Below, in pieces: positions 8,903 to 18,231 of a stretch of DNA of 64,000 nt. This stretch comes from Flavobacteriales bacterium. GTDB taxonomy: Bacteria > Bacteroidota > Bacteroidia > Flavobacteriales_F > PHOS-HE28. The position numbers and the translations under genes were made by a program. The notes beneath the pieces were generated by a model that had not been told where the DNA came from, made no database searches, and saw nothing but the letters and a program-made list of their open reading frames with translations. Location: the NCBI GenBank assembly GCA_016705545.1, contig JADIYA010000001.1:434001-498000 (forward strand), given 5' to 3'. Each line of letters opens with the position of its first letter. Within the stretch, counting starts at the first letter, position 1.

Positions 8903-10540
8903 ATGCCCCGCTTTCTCTGCTGTACACTGCTCTTCCTCGCCACCGCTCATGTATCGGCTCAAGCCACGCTCATCCAGCAGGGCAAGCCGTTCCCGAAGCC
9001 GCTCAAGGGCAGCAGCGGCGACATCTACACCGTGGTCGATGGCTTCTTCGCCGCTGATGCCAGGCACCTGCTCTATGTGGAGGAAGGGCTCACGCCGAAG
9101 GCCGTGCGGCTGGATGCCTTGCTTCAGCCCAGCGAAGAGCTCGTGCTCAAGGATGTGCTGCTCGACGGTGCGAAATGGACCGCCGTGATGCCGCTCATGA
9201 CCGACAAGCGCATGCACGTGCTGCTGGTGAGCGCCAACAAGAAGGGCAGCGCCTTCGGCCTCGGAGAAGTGGATCATGGTGGAGCACTTTCGCTCGTGGG
9301 ATTCCGCAAGCTGGCTGACTCCGACATTCCCTATGCGAACGATCCGGCGAACACCATGGCCGTGCGTCCGCTACCGAACCCGATCCTCTTCACGCGCGGA
9401 TTGGCTTTCGCGCAGCGTGAGCGGCTGATCGAATCGCCGGACGGCCAGCACTACCTGCTCAATCACTACACGCACGGCGGCAAAGGCAACAAGCGCATGG
9501 CGATCGCCTGGATCGACAAGGACTTCACCGTGCTGTGGCAGGAAACCGTTGAATTGCCATACGAGGATTCGAAGAGCAGCATCCATCAGATGGCGGTGGG
9601 CAACGATGGCACCGTGCGGCTCCTCACATACCTCTTCAACTGCGAGAGCGAGGAGAGCATGGGCGATAAGAATTGCCACGAGCTGCACCTCACCACCATC
9701 GCGGAGAATGGCAAGGCCGTGAGCGACCTCACCATCGAGAAGGATTTCGTGAGCAGCGCACGCATGGCGATCCGCGAGAAAGGCGCCCTCAGCATCGCAC
9801 TGCGCTACGGGGCGCTCACCGGTCAGCCGGGCGTGGTGGTCACCTTCGATCCAGCAGACCCGAAACTGAAGCCCACGCCGATCGCCACGCAACGACTGCC
9901 CAGCATCCGCAGAACGAGGCTGTTGGCCTTCGGCGACCCCACCGCCGATCCGCGCAAGCCCGTGGCGCGCACGGCGAAAGTGCCCGACGAGATCGTGGAT
10001 CTTTTCGTAGCACCCGACGGAGGATTGCTGGTGGCGGAGACATTCCTCCAGAACGACTTCATGCTGCCCATGGGCGATGCGCTCGCCATGCGCCACCTGA
10101 GCGGGCCGGTGCGCGTGAGCCATGTCCAAGAGAACGACAGCATTGGCTGGCAACGCGCGGTCGATCGTGCCCTGATGACCACAGCGGGACAGGCCTACGA
10201 AAGCAGCGTTGTGGTGCCGATGGAAGGCAATCTGCTCCTGTTGCACGGGCACACCCCGCGCGGATACGACGCGATCCTGCGCGCAGGCAGCGAAGCGGCG
10301 GGCACCAAGGAGCAGCGTCCTGCTGAGCCGCACGTGCTGAAAGCCGTGATCATGAGCACGAAGGATGGCGCCGTGCAACGTGAAGGCACGGCACTGATGA
10401 TGGAAGAAGGCTTCGTGCCATGCCCGATGGGGACCGTGCTGGAATGGGGCGGCACCAAGGCACTGGTGAAGAGCTACGACCGCGGCACACAATACCGGTT
10501 CTCGGTGATCGATCTCGGCAAGTTGGGGGAAGAGAAGTAG
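8903..10540 (+). CDS. Secreted hypothetical protein
   Basis: This 545-residue protein starts at the ATG that gives a clean signal peptide (MPRFLCCTLLFLATAHVSAQ). An in-frame ATG 75 nt upstream would add an unlikely Arg-rich leader. The mature part reads as repeated beta-strand segments with phrases such as VAPDGGLLVAETF and MAVGNDGTVRLLTYLF, which suggests a beta-propeller-like or adhesive periplasmic/outer-membrane protein. I see no catalytic motif or T9SS sorting domain. No family is recognised. It stands alone between the nucleoside transporter and repeat copy C. Confidence 0.75.
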   Translation: MPRFLCCTLLFLATAHVSAQATLIQQGKPFPKPLKGSSGDIYTVVDGFFAADARHLLYVEEGLTPKAVRLDALLQPSEELVLKDVLLDGAKWTAVMPLMTDKRMHVLLVSANKKGSAFGLGEVDHGGALSLVGFRKLADSDIPYANDPANTMAVRPLPNPILFTRGLAFAQRERLIESPDGQHYLLNHYTHGGKGNKRMAIAWIDKDFTVLWQETVELPYEDSKSSIHQMAVGNDGTVRLLTYLFNCESEESMGDKNCHELHLTTIAENGKAVSDLTIEKDFVSSARMAIREKGALSIALRYGALTGQPGVVVTFDPADPKLKPTPIATQRLPSIRRTRLLAFGDPTADPRKPVARTAKVPDEIVDLFVAPDGGLLVAETFLQNDFMLPMGDALAMRHLSGPVRVSHVQENDSIGWQRAVDRALMTTAGQAYESSVVVPMEGNLLLLHGHTPRGYDAILRAGSEAAGTKEQRPAEPHVLKAVIMSTKDGAVQREGTALMMEEGFVPCPMGTVLEWGGTKALVKSYDRGTQYRFSVIDLGKLGEEK

Positions 10541-10542
10541 TC

Positions 10543-10678
10543 GGAGGTTGAGGGATCAGGGAAAGAGCGTCGCTGATGAATCCGGCCACCGCGTGCGGTA
10601 GCGAAGCGGGCTCGGTGCCTGTGAGGGAGAACTGACGCTGCCGAACGCCAACCTTCAACCCCCAACCTCTCCTCACCT
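10543..10678 (+). repeat. Intergenic GGTTGA/TCAACC hairpin-prone repeat, copy C
   Basis: A short left arm (10543-10560, GGAGGTTGAGGGATC) and a right arm (10648-10678, CCAACCTTCAACCCCCAACC then CTCTCC) flank about 87 nt of unrelated sequence. The right arm touches the putative ClC promoter box at 10678. Same family as copies A, D, E and F. Confidence 0.55.
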
Positions 10679-10685
10679 AGATTCG
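10678..10685 (+). promoter_or_regulatory. Putative -7 promoter box TAGATTCG upstream of the ClC gene
   Basis: TAGATTCG lies 33 nt before the start codon, directly after the right arm of repeat copy C. Confidence 0.4.
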
Positions 10686-10710
10686 CGCGCCTGCTTGCTG
10701 CGGGCATGTC

Positions 10711-12120
10711 ATGCCTGAGCGCAAAGACGACGACTCCTTCACTGATCGCTGGCTCGCGTTGGGATCCGCTCTATTGGAGCGCGTGCGCCAATGGCTGGTG
10801 GAGAGCCGCGCGAAGGACTTCATCCTCCTTGCCCTCCCCTACCAGATCAGCGCCGTGCTCACCGCGCTCGTCGCGGTGGGCTACGCCTGGCTCTTCAAGT
10901 GGATGGGCGATCGCAACGCTGAATTGCTCCTGTTCGATCCGCGCTTGATCTTCGTCACCGCGCCATTGGGTTTCCTGCTCGCGTGGTGGCTCGTGTTCAG
11001 GTTCGCTCCTCTCGCTGGCGGCAGCGGCATACCGCAGCTGATGGCCGCCGTGGAAGTGGCCACCGACAAGAAGCGCGACCGCAGCGGGCGCTTCCTCAAC
11101 GTGCGCATCATCCTGGTGAAGATCGCCAGCAGCCTCGCCATGGTGATCGGAGGCGGTGCCGTGGGACGCGAAGGGCCCACGCTGCAAGTCGCCGGCAGCA
11201 TCTACCGCACCGTGCATCGCCTGTTACCGCCCTTCTGGCCGAAGGTGAGCCGACGCATCATGATGGTCACTGGAGGAGCCGCTGGATTGAGTGCGGCCTT
11301 CAACACGCCGCTGGGCGGGATCGTCTTCGCAGTGGAAGAGCTCACGAAGACGCACATGGCGCAATTCCGCACCGCCGTGCTCACTGCGGTGATCCTCAGC
11401 GGCATGACGGCCCAATGGCTGCTGGGCCCCTACCTCATGCTCGGCTACCCGAAGCTGGCGCCCGCCACCGTGAGCTTCATGTACAAGATCCTGCTGCTCT
11501 CGGCCATCGCGGGCATCACCGGCGCGGCCTTCTGCCGCATTGTGCTCGCCATCGACAAGTTCCGTCGCAGCCTGAAGGGATCCTTGGCGCATGCCGGCTT
11601 CGCGCTCGTGGCAGCCTTCGCCTTCGCCACCGTGGTGTACCTGCTCGGCAACGTGGCGATCGGCAGCGGCCACACGCTGTTGGAGGACCACCTCTTCGCC
11701 GATGATCCCGATGCCGGTTTCCAGAATGTGGCGGCGCGCGTGCTCGGCTCGCTCACCAGCGTGAGCGCGGGCGGCGCGGGCGGCATCTTCGCTCCTTCAC
11801 TCGCCAGCGGCGCGGCCATCGGCGGCTGGCTCACCGATACGTTGGGCCTCGCCGACAACCGCGGTCAATTCAACCTGCTGGTGCTCGCGGGCATGACGGC
11901 CTTCCTCAGCGGCGTCACCCGTTCGCCCTTCACCAGCGCCATCCTCGTACTGGAGATGACCGACCGCCACAGCGCCATCTTCCAACTGATGTACGCCAGC
12001 GTGGTGGGCTACCTCATCGCCTACGTGGTGGACCGCAAGAGCTACTACGAGCGGATGAAGGATCGGCTGCTGAAGGCGATGCCGGAGTGGAAGCCAGAAG
12101 ATGCGCAGGCTTCAACCTGA
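10711..12120 (+). CDS. ClC-family chloride channel or H+/Cl- antiporter
   Basis: This is a 469-residue multi-spanning inner-membrane protein of the ClC family. All selectivity-filter signatures are present: GSGIP (104-108), GREGP (152-156) with the gating glutamate E154, and GGIFAP near residue 355. The VEELT segment (208-212) retains a glutamate at the position corresponding to the internal proton glutamate of E. coli ClC, which favours a proton-coupled antiporter over a passive channel. That assignment is inference. There are no C-terminal CBS domains. It is monocistronic by context. Start is ATG at 10711. Confidence 0.92.
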   Translation: MPERKDDDSFTDRWLALGSALLERVRQWLVESRAKDFILLALPYQISAVLTALVAVGYAWLFKWMGDRNAELLLFDPRLIFVTAPLGFLLAWWLVFRFAPLAGGSGIPQLMAAVEVATDKKRDRSGRFLNVRIILVKIASSLAMVIGGGAVGREGPTLQVAGSIYRTVHRLLPPFWPKVSRRIMMVTGGAAGLSAAFNTPLGGIVFAVEELTKTHMAQFRTAVLTAVILSGMTAQWLLGPYLMLGYPKLAPATVSFMYKILLLSAIAGITGAAFCRIVLAIDKFRRSLKGSLAHAGFALVAAFAFATVVYLLGNVAIGSGHTLLEDHLFADDPDAGFQNVAARVLGSLTSVSAGGAGGIFAPSLASGAAIGGWLTDTLGLADNRGQFNLLVLAGMTAFLSGVTRSPFTSAILVLEMTDRHSAIFQLMYASVVGYLIAYVVDRKSYYERMKDRLLKAMPEWKPEDAQAST

Positions 12121-12182
12121 GGAAGTCAGCACTTATCGACACCCGTTAGCATCTGTCTCCTCGCCCGGCGCAGTATGCCGAA

Positions 12183-12190
12183 TACCTTCG
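12183..12190 (+). promoter_or_regulatory. Putative -7 promoter box TACCTTCG upstream of thyA
   Basis: TACCTTCGCGGC lies 18 nt before the thyA start, so the transcript would have only a few leader bases. Confidence 0.5.
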
Positions 12191-12200
12191 CGGCAATCCC

Positions 12201-12995
12201 ATGCAGCAATACCTCGATCTCCTCAATCACATCCTCTCCAACGGCGCCCAGAAGCACGACCGCACCGGCACCGGCACGCTGAGCTGCTTCGGCTACCAGA
12301 TGCGCTTCGACCTCAACGAAGGCTTCCCGCTGGTGACCACGAAGAAGCTTCATGTGAAGAGCATCATCCACGAGCTGCTGTGGTTCCTCGCGGGTGATAC
12401 CAACATCAAGTATCTGCAGGAGAACGGCGTGAAAATCTGGGATGAGTGGGCCGATGCTCAAGGGAACCTTGGGCCAGTGTACGGCTACCAGTGGCGGAGC
12501 TGGCACGCACCCGATGGCCGCGTGATCGACCAGATCGCGAACGTGGTGGAGAGCATCAAGAAGAACCCGGACAGCCGCCGCCTGATCGTGAGCGCGTGGA
12601 ACCCCGCCGATGTGGACCGTATGGCGCTGCCCCCCTGCCACGCGCTGTTCCAGTTCTATGTGGCTGATGGCAAGCTCAGCTGCCAGCTCTACCAACGCAG
12701 CGCCGATGTATTCCTCGGCGTGCCGTTCAACATCGCGAGCTACGCGCTGCTGACGCTGATGGTCGCGCAGGCGTCGGGCCTGAAGCCGGGCGACTTCGTG
12801 CACAGCTTCGGCGACGTGCACCTTTACAACAACCACCTCGAGCAGGCGAAGCTTCAATTGAGCCGCGAGCCGCGCGCGCTGCCGCAAATGGAGATTGATC
12901 CGAGCGTCACGGACCTCTTCGCATTCCGCTACGAGCACTTCACACTGAAGGATTACAATCCGCATCCGCACATCAAAGCAGAGGTCGCGGTATGA
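12201..12995 (+). CDS. thyA: Thymidylate synthase
   Basis: The protein makes dTMP from dUMP with methylene-tetrahydrofolate as carbon donor and reductant. At 264 residues it matches E. coli ThyA in length. The catalytic cysteine is C146 in [12 protein letters not shown]. The [10 protein letters not shown] phosphate-binding segment (126-135), the RTGTGTLS loop (21-28) and the C-terminal IKAEVAV are present. The stop overlaps the folA start by 4 nt, so thyA and folA are translationally coupled. This is a logical pairing, because FolA regenerates the tetrahydrofolate oxidised by ThyA. Confidence 0.98.
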   Translation: MQQYLDLLNHILSNGAQKHDRTGTGTLSCFGYQMRFDLNEGFPLVTTKKLHVKSIIHELLWFLAGDTNIKYLQENGVKIWDEWADAQGNLGPVYGYQWRSWHAPDGRVIDQIANVVESIKKNPDSRRLIVSAWNPADVDRMALPPCHALFQFYVADGKLSCQLYQRSADVFLGVPFNIASYALLTLMVAQASGLKPGDFVHSFGDVHLYNNHLEQAKLQLSREPRALPQMEIDPSVTDLFAFRYEHFTLKDYNPHPHIKAEVAV

Positions 12996-13498
12996 TTGTC
13001 TCTGCCATCGCCGCCGTGGCGGAGAACGGCATCATCGGCCACCAGGGCGATCTGCCATGGAGCCTGCCCGACGACATGGCCTGGTTCCAGCGCAATACCA
13101 AGGGCCACCACGTGATCACCGGTCGCAAGAACTACGAGAGCATCCCCCCGAAGTACCGTCCGCTGAAGGGCCGCGTGAACCTGGTGGTGACGCGCAACGC
13201 CGGTTACGAGGCACCCGGCGCGGTGGTGGTGCCCAGCATCGAATCAGCCCTGGAGCTCGCACGAAACGCAGGTGAAACGGAGGCCTTCGTGATCGGCGGC
13301 GGCGAGATCTACCGCGAGGCCTTCGCCAAGGAACTGGTAGAACGGCTCTACCTCACGCGGGTGCATGCCCACATCCCCGGCGATACGCGCTTCCCGGAGA
13401 TCGTCCCGGCCGAGTGGCGGGAGCTGAGCAGGCTGCGCCACAATGAAGATGAGCGTCATGCCCACGCCTTCAGCTTCATCATTTTCGAGCGGATCTGA
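12992..13498 (+). CDS. folA: Dihydrofolate reductase
   Basis: This 168-residue enzyme reduces dihydrofolate with NADPH. The N-terminal active-site block [11 protein letters not shown] (13-23) is followed by LPDDMAWF with the catalytic acid at D27. The NADPH-binding motifs [12 protein letters not shown] (41-52) and [11 protein letters not shown] are clear. The ATG overlaps the thyA stop (ATGA), which fixes the start. The next gene is 88 nt downstream and unrelated in function. Confidence 0.97.
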   Translation: MIVSAIAAVAENGIIGHQGDLPWSLPDDMAWFQRNTKGHHVITGRKNYESIPPKYRPLKGRVNLVVTRNAGYEAPGAVVVPSIESALELARNAGETEAFVIGGGEIYREAFAKELVERLYLTRVHAHIPGDTRFPEIVPAEWRELSRLRHNEDERHAHAFSFIIFERI

Positions 13499-13585
13499 AC
13501 CCTTGGCGCAATGGATGCGTCAAAGGCCGCGTTGCAACCCAACTTAGCACAACCAAACGCCGGCGCCGGGCAACGGCGCACTACC

Positions 13586-14386
13586 ATGAAGAACCGAAAG
13601 CTGATCCTTCTCATCCCCGCCTTCGCCATCGGCCTCCTCGCCTGCCGGAAGGATAAGACCGAGGCCCCTGACATGGACTATACCGCCGCCAGCGATAATG
13701 CCCGCGCGGACGATATCTTCAACGACATGCTCTCGATGGTGGACAAGGCTGTTGACGACAATGGCCTGCGCGATCTCTGCGACCCCACCGTCACCTTCGA
13801 CACCACTTCAACGCCGCGCACCATCACCCTCGACCTCGGCGATGTGAATTGCACCGCCTCGAATGGCCGCCTGCGCCGCGGGCAGATCCTGGTGAGCTAC
13901 ACCGGCCGATACCGCGATGCGGGCACCGTGATCACCATCACACCGGTCAACTACTACGTGAACAACAACTTGGTGACCGGCACTAAGACCGTGACGAACA
14001 TGGGACTGAATGCCAACGACCAGCCCTACTTCGCGATCGTGGTGAACGGCACCATCACCGCCGGCGACGGCAGTTGGGTGGCCACGCATCAGGCGCAGCG
14101 CGTGCGCACCTGGATCCAAGGTTCCGGTACGGCACAGCTAAGCGATGATGTGTACTTGATCACCGGCGGCGGCAACGGCGTGAATCGCAATGGCATTCCC
14201 TATGTCACGGAGATCACCTCGGCGCTGCGAATTGAACTGGGCTGCAACTGGTACGTGGTGAGCGGCACTGTGGTGGTCACGCCCACCGGCCGGCCCGCAC
14301 GCACCATCGACTATGGCAATGGCGCCTGCGATGGCACCTTCACCGTGAGCGTGAACGGCCAGACCTACACGATCACCATCGGCTGA
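13586..14386 (+). CDS. Hypothetical lipoprotein
   Basis: This 266-residue protein starts with a lipoprotein signal (MKNRKLILLIPAFAIGLLAC) with the lipobox cysteine at residue 20. The longer frame back to 13511 would add a leader without a signal, so the ATG at 13586 is preferred. The mature part is beta-rich and ends in GTFTVSVNGQTYTITIG. It carries CDPTVTFDTTSTPRTITLDLG, typical of Bacteroidota lipoproteins of unknown function. A strong terminator follows within 25 nt of the stop. Confidence 0.75.
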   Translation: MKNRKLILLIPAFAIGLLACRKDKTEAPDMDYTAASDNARADDIFNDMLSMVDKAVDDNGLRDLCDPTVTFDTTSTPRTITLDLGDVNCTASNGRLRRGQILVSYTGRYRDAGTVITITPVNYYVNNNLVTGTKTVTNMGLNANDQPYFAIVVNGTITAGDGSWVATHQAQRVRTWIQGSGTAQLSDDVYLITGGGNGVNRNGIPYVTEITSALRIELGCNWYVVSGTVVVTPTGRPARTIDYGNGACDGTFTVSVNGQTYTITIG

Positions 14387-14406
14387 TCCTAAAATCATCC
14401 TCACGC

Positions 14407-14442
14407 GAGGCCGCACCGGATCCCGGTGCGGCCTCGCTGTTT
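14407..14442 (+). terminator. Rho-independent terminator after the lipoprotein gene
   Basis: A perfect 13-bp stem, GAGGCCGCACCGG (14407-14419) with CCGGTGCGGCCTC (14423-14435), has a 3-nt loop and is followed by GCTGTTT. It ends the thyA-folA-lipoprotein region. Confidence 0.85.
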
Positions 14443-14550
14443 AATCGGGATCAGGCCCGGGGGGCGAGAACGCTTGCAGGTCCATTCAACCGCCCATCCC
14501 AGCCCTTGCCGCTCATCACCATTCGTCCCACAATGCCCGCGCATCGGGTC

Positions 14551-14558
14551 TAGTTTCG
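14551..14558 (+). promoter_or_regulatory. Putative -7 promoter box TAGTTTCG upstream of the sensor kinase
   Basis: TAGTTTCG lies 16 nt before the ATG at 14567. This supports that start over an upstream in-frame ATG inside the terminator, and it implies an almost leaderless transcript. Confidence 0.45.
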
Positions 14559-14566
14559 ATGCCGCC

Positions 14567-15688
14567 ATGACCTACTTCCGACGCGTGCCCATCCGCTACC
14601 GCACGGTGATCATCACCGCCGCAGTGCTGGCCACGCTGTTCCTGTTCCAAGCGTACATGCACCATTTCGTGTACAAGGACCTGAAGGACATGGGCGAGTT
14701 CCGCTGGTGGCGCGAGGCGCCGGTGCCCTACTTGAACTTCTTCTTCTGGGCGCTGCTCTGCCCCTTGGTGTACATCATCTTCCAGCGCTGGCCCTTCACC
14801 GCAAAGCCCGCATGGAAAGTGTTGCTCGCGCATGTGGGGCTCGGATTCCTGATCGCTGCCTTCCATGAAGTCGTCACCTCTTCGATCTACTACGGCATCC
14901 TGCAGTCACTCGGCGAGTTCGACTTCTCCGATCCCAAGTACCGCGACTGGGCGTACCACGCGCTGCTGCCTGCCATCTTCACGCGCACCATGGAGTACTG
15001 GGTGCTCATGGGCGTGCTGGTGGCGCTCGATAGTGCCCGTTTGAGGCGCGTGGAGCATGAGCAGCTCCTGCGCGTGAAGAACGAATTGCAGGCCACGCAA
15101 TTGAGCGCGCTCAAGAAGCAGCTGCAGCCCCACTTCCTTTTCAACACGCTCAATACGGTGAGCGCCCTGATGGAAGAGCACATCGGCGACGCGCGCAAGG
15201 TGCTGAGCCGCCTGGGCCAGTTGCTGCGCATCACCTTGGATCAGAGCCGAGCGGATAATGTGGCGCTGGAACAGGAGATCGATTACGTGCGCAATTACCT
15301 CGACATCGAGAGCATCCGGTTCCGCGACCGGCTCCTGGTGCGCTACGATGTGCCGCCGGACCTGATGAAGGCACAGGTGCCGGGCCTGGTGCTGCAGCCC
15401 TTGGTGGAGAACGCCATCAAGCATGGAACCGATAGCGCGCATGAGCGTGTCGAGATCACCGTTCGCGCCCAACGGGTTGATGGACGGTTGGCGCTGATCG
15501 TGACGGACAACGGAAAGGGCTGTCGGGATGTCCATAAGGCGATGAGCAACGGCGGCATCGGATTGCGCAACGTGCGCGAGCGCATGCGCCTCCTCTATGG
15601 CGATGCCGGAAATCTCACGATCGCGTCGCCGGAGGGGATCGGATTCACCGCAACCGTCAACCTTCCGCTTGAACTGAACACGAACTGA
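14567..15688 (+). CDS. LytS-type sensor histidine kinase
   Basis: This is a 373-residue membrane kinase. The N-terminal 155 residues hold about four membrane segments (for example 14-30, 56-74, 84-100, 130-155). A short coiled coil (160-185) leads to the His_kinase domain with the phospho-acceptor H189 in LQPHFLFNTLNTV. An HATPase_c domain follows with VENAIKHG (N282), DNGKG (314-318) and GIGLRN (330-335). It very probably phosphorylates the LytTR regulator encoded 8 nt downstream. The signal sensed is not evident. The longer frame from 14426 is rejected because it overlaps the terminator. Confidence 0.92.
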   Translation: MTYFRRVPIRYRTVIITAAVLATLFLFQAYMHHFVYKDLKDMGEFRWWREAPVPYLNFFFWALLCPLVYIIFQRWPFTAKPAWKVLLAHVGLGFLIAAFHEVVTSSIYYGILQSLGEFDFSDPKYRDWAYHALLPAIFTRTMEYWVLMGVLVALDSARLRRVEHEQLLRVKNELQATQLSALKKQLQPHFLFNTLNTVSALMEEHIGDARKVLSRLGQLLRITLDQSRADNVALEQEIDYVRNYLDIESIRFRDRLLVRYDVPPDLMKAQVPGLVLQPLVENAIKHGTDSAHERVEITVRAQRVDGRLALIVTDNGKGCRDVHKAMSNGGIGLRNVRERMRLLYGDAGNLTIASPEGIGFTATVNLPLELNTN

Positions 15689-15696
15689 ACAGCACC

Positions 15697-16473
15697 ATGA
15701 AGCACATCCGGACCCTGATCGCCGATGACGAGCCAGCAGCACGCGCGCGGCTTGTCCGCCTGCTGGCCCAAGACGCCGAAGTGGAACTGGTAGGCGAATG
15801 CCGCAACGGACACGAAGCGGTGGAAGCCGTGAACAAGCATCGGCCCGACCTCGTCTTCCTCGATGTGCAGATGCCCGGCCTGAACGGCCTTGATGCCGTG
15901 GACCGCATGCCCAACGACCGCATGCCCTTCGTGGTGTTCGTGACGGCGCACGACCGCTATGCGCTGAAGGCCTTCGATGTGAGCGCCGTGGATTACCTGC
16001 TGAAACCGTATGACGACGATCGCTTCTTCGCATCGCTGGAGAAGGCCAAGCGCCACATCGACATGAAGCTCAACCACCGCCTCACCGGCCGGCTGATGGA
16101 CCTCGTGCGCGAGCACATGCACGCCAAGAGCGAGCACATCGAGGCCTTCACCATCCGCGACAAGGGGCGCGAGCACAAGGTCAATGTGAGCGACATCCTC
16201 TACTTGCAGGCCGAAGGCAACTACCTGCGTCTCCAGCTCAAGGACCGGCACCTCCTGCACCGCATGACGATGAACGCCGTGGAGACCGAGTTGGACCCTG
16301 TGCGCTTCCTCCGCATCCACCGCAGCTACATCGTGAACCGCGCCCATGTGCGGAATGCACGGTACAGCGGCAACAACGAATTCATCTTCAGCATGGCCAA
16401 CAACGAGCGCATCGTGAGCGGCCGCAGCTACAAGGAACAGATCGCGCAGGCGCTGCAGGAACAGCACGCCTGA
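15697..16473 (+). CDS. LytTR-family response regulator
   Basis: This is a 258-residue two-domain regulator. Residues 1-125 are a receiver with acidic residues D10/D11, phospho-acceptor D56 (LVFLDVQMPG) and conserved K107 in YLLKPYD. Residues about 148-250 are a LytTR DNA-binding domain (ILYLQAEGNYLRLQL, RFLRIHRSYIVN). It is paired with the LytS kinase directly upstream. The target genes are unknown. The nearest downstream gene, a membrane glycosyltransferase, has its own promoter-like box. Confidence 0.95.
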   Translation: MKHIRTLIADDEPAARARLVRLLAQDAEVELVGECRNGHEAVEAVNKHRPDLVFLDVQMPGLNGLDAVDRMPNDRMPFVVFVTAHDRYALKAFDVSAVDYLLKPYDDDRFFASLEKAKRHIDMKLNHRLTGRLMDLVREHMHAKSEHIEAFTIRDKGREHKVNVSDILYLQAEGNYLRLQLKDRHLLHRMTMNAVETELDPVRFLRIHRSYIVNRAHVRNARYSGNNEFIFSMANNERIVSGRSYKEQIAQALQEQHA

Positions 16474-16486
16474 GGCCGTGTGTGAC

Positions 16487-16516
16487 TTGACAGGTCGGCC
16501 CATTCCCCTATTTTCA
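16487..16516 (+). promoter_or_regulatory. Bacteroidota-type promoter: TTG, 19 nt, TATTTTCA
   Basis: TTG at 16487-16489 and TATTTTCA at 16509-16516 are separated by 19 nt, the spacing expected for -33 and -7 elements in this phylum. The box lies 22 nt before the GTG start of the glycosyltransferase gene. Confidence 0.55.
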
Positions 16517-16530
16517 CGGCCCTTTTCGCC

Positions 16531-18135
16531 GTGGAGACCCTTCGCCGCCCTGCCCCAGCACCAGCCGTTGAGCAGGAAGCGGCTCCCTTGAAGCCGGAGC
16601 CCGGCCATGCGGCAGGCGGGCGTTTCTTCTCACGCTGGGCGGTGCCCATGCTGATGGCCGGGGTGGGCGTTGTAGCCGCCATCCATGCCCCGCAATCCAT
16701 TGACCTGGGCGATGAGGGTTTCATGGCGCACAACGCGCAGCGCGTGATGCAGGGCGAATTGCCGCACCGCGATTTCTATTCGCTCCAAGGCCCGCTCTCC
16801 TCGTTCCTCGCAGCTGCCTGGAGCGCTGTCTTCGGGCTCTCGTTCCTGAAGCTTCGCCTGTTCGGGGTGGTCCTGCACGCGGCCATGGTGCTGCTCATCT
16901 ACGCGATAGCGCGGCGCTTCGCGAGCCCCGCATGGGCATTGGCCGCAGGTGCGCTGGCCGTGATCGTCGGATTGCCGCACATGCACTTCGCGCCGCTCGC
17001 GGTGTGGCAGGGCATCGCCCTCAGCTTGGTGGCCATCGCGCTCGCGCTCCAGAGCATTCGTCGGCCCGATGGCAAGCTTGCCGTTGCTTCAGGGATTGTT
17101 GCAGGGCTGAGCGTGCTCGCGCGTCACGACCAAGGCGCCTACATGGTAATCGCCATACTCGTTCTCGCAGTGGCCTTGCGCGCAGCACCAGGCACCCGGC
17201 TCGCACCCGGACCGCGTTTCCGGCTGGGAGCTTGGATGCTCGGGGCATCCTTGATCGCGGTGCCGGCAGTGCTCTTCTTCTGGGCCAGCGGTGCGCTGCC
17301 CGCGATGTGGGAACAGCTCGTGCTCTTCCCGCTCACGCGCTATGGAGCAACCAGCGCGTTGCCGATGCCGAACCTGGATCAGGAAGGGCCCACCGGGAGC
17401 CTGTTGGCTTTCGTCGCCTTCCGCCTTGGTCCGTTGCTCACGTTGGTGGGCATGGCGCTGATCGCTATCCGCTGGCGACGCGCGGGCTATGGCGAAGGCG
17501 AGGCCATCGGGCTGTTCCTCACGAGTTGGGCCTTGCTCTTCCATATACAGGTGACGGTGCGCTCCGATCTCGCGCACCTCGTGCTCACCTTATCGCCCGT
17601 GCTGGTGCTGCTTGCGTGGTTGCCTGGATACGCTATGCGCGCATTGGGAATTGCTGAACAGCGCACCCTTTGGAAACACAGCATTTCCGCAGCTGGAACA
17701 ATCGGTTTCGCATCGATGGTCATTATCGCTTGGCACATGCTGTTGCCGCCGACCGAGATGCATGCGCGACCAATCACCTCTGAACAAGCGGGTATTTTCG
17801 AGAAAGAGGCCGCCGGGATCGATGCCGTGCTGTCTTCGATCGCGCAGCATTCCGCACCCGGCGATGCCCTGCTCGCCCTGCCCTACCACCCCGCCTACTA
17901 CGTGCTCGCCGACCGCCGCAATCCGACTCGCTGGGGCTACCATTGGCCCGGCGACCGCAGTGAAGCAGAACTCGAACAATTGATCGCGCAATGCGAGCAG
18001 GACATGCCCACCATGGTCGTGATTCATGATCGCGACAGCACCGCGACCTATCTAGGGCCCGTGGTGCAATGGGTCGAAACGCATTACAAGGCCATGCAGC
18101 CCGATGCCGATCCGGTGATCTACCTGCAGCGATAA
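16531..18135 (+). CDS. GT-C type membrane glycosyltransferase-like protein
   Basis: This is a 534-residue protein with about 10-11 membrane segments. After a Pro/Ala-rich cytoplasmic tail (1-35), the first periplasmic loop carries DLGDEGFMAHNAQRVMQGELPHRDF and LQGPLSSF, the DEG...G..P.RDF...GP pattern of family 39-like polyprenyl-phosphate-sugar transferases. The acidic pair in DEGF is the likely catalytic base region. A C-terminal periplasmic part (about 430-534) has DALLALPYHPAYYVLADRR. The start is GTG, chosen for its spacing to the promoter-like box. The sugar donor and acceptor are unknown, with lipid or surface-protein glycosylation the likeliest roles. Confidence 0.75.
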   Translation: METLRRPAPAPAVEQEAAPLKPEPGHAAGGRFFSRWAVPMLMAGVGVVAAIHAPQSIDLGDEGFMAHNAQRVMQGELPHRDFYSLQGPLSSFLAAAWSAVFGLSFLKLRLFGVVLHAAMVLLIYAIARRFASPAWALAAGALAVIVGLPHMHFAPLAVWQGIALSLVAIALALQSIRRPDGKLAVASGIVAGLSVLARHDQGAYMVIAILVLAVALRAAPGTRLAPGPRFRLGAWMLGASLIAVPAVLFFWASGALPAMWEQLVLFPLTRYGATSALPMPNLDQEGPTGSLLAFVAFRLGPLLTLVGMALIAIRWRRAGYGEGEAIGLFLTSWALLFHIQVTVRSDLAHLVLTLSPVLVLLAWLPGYAMRALGIAEQRTLWKHSISAAGTIGFASMVIIAWHMLLPPTEMHARPITSEQAGIFEKEAAGIDAVLSSIAQHSAPGDALLALPYHPAYYVLADRRNPTRWGYHWPGDRSEAELEQLIAQCEQDMPTMVVIHDRDSTATYLGPVVQWVETHYKAMQPDADPVIYLQR

Positions 18136-18203
18136 GGCCTCCACGCTCCGTCACGCTTTGCACGGTGCGCACCCGTGCGGCCATGCTGCTCCAGGAGCGC
18201 GGC

Positions 18204-18211
18204 TAGCTTCA
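18204..18211 (+). promoter_or_regulatory. Putative -7 promoter box TAGCTTCA
   Basis: TAGCTTCA lies 28 nt before the ATG of the DUF2911 gene at 18232 and fits the local consensus. Confidence 0.35.
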
Positions 18212-18231
18212 TGCCGCACACCCCCTTGAAC

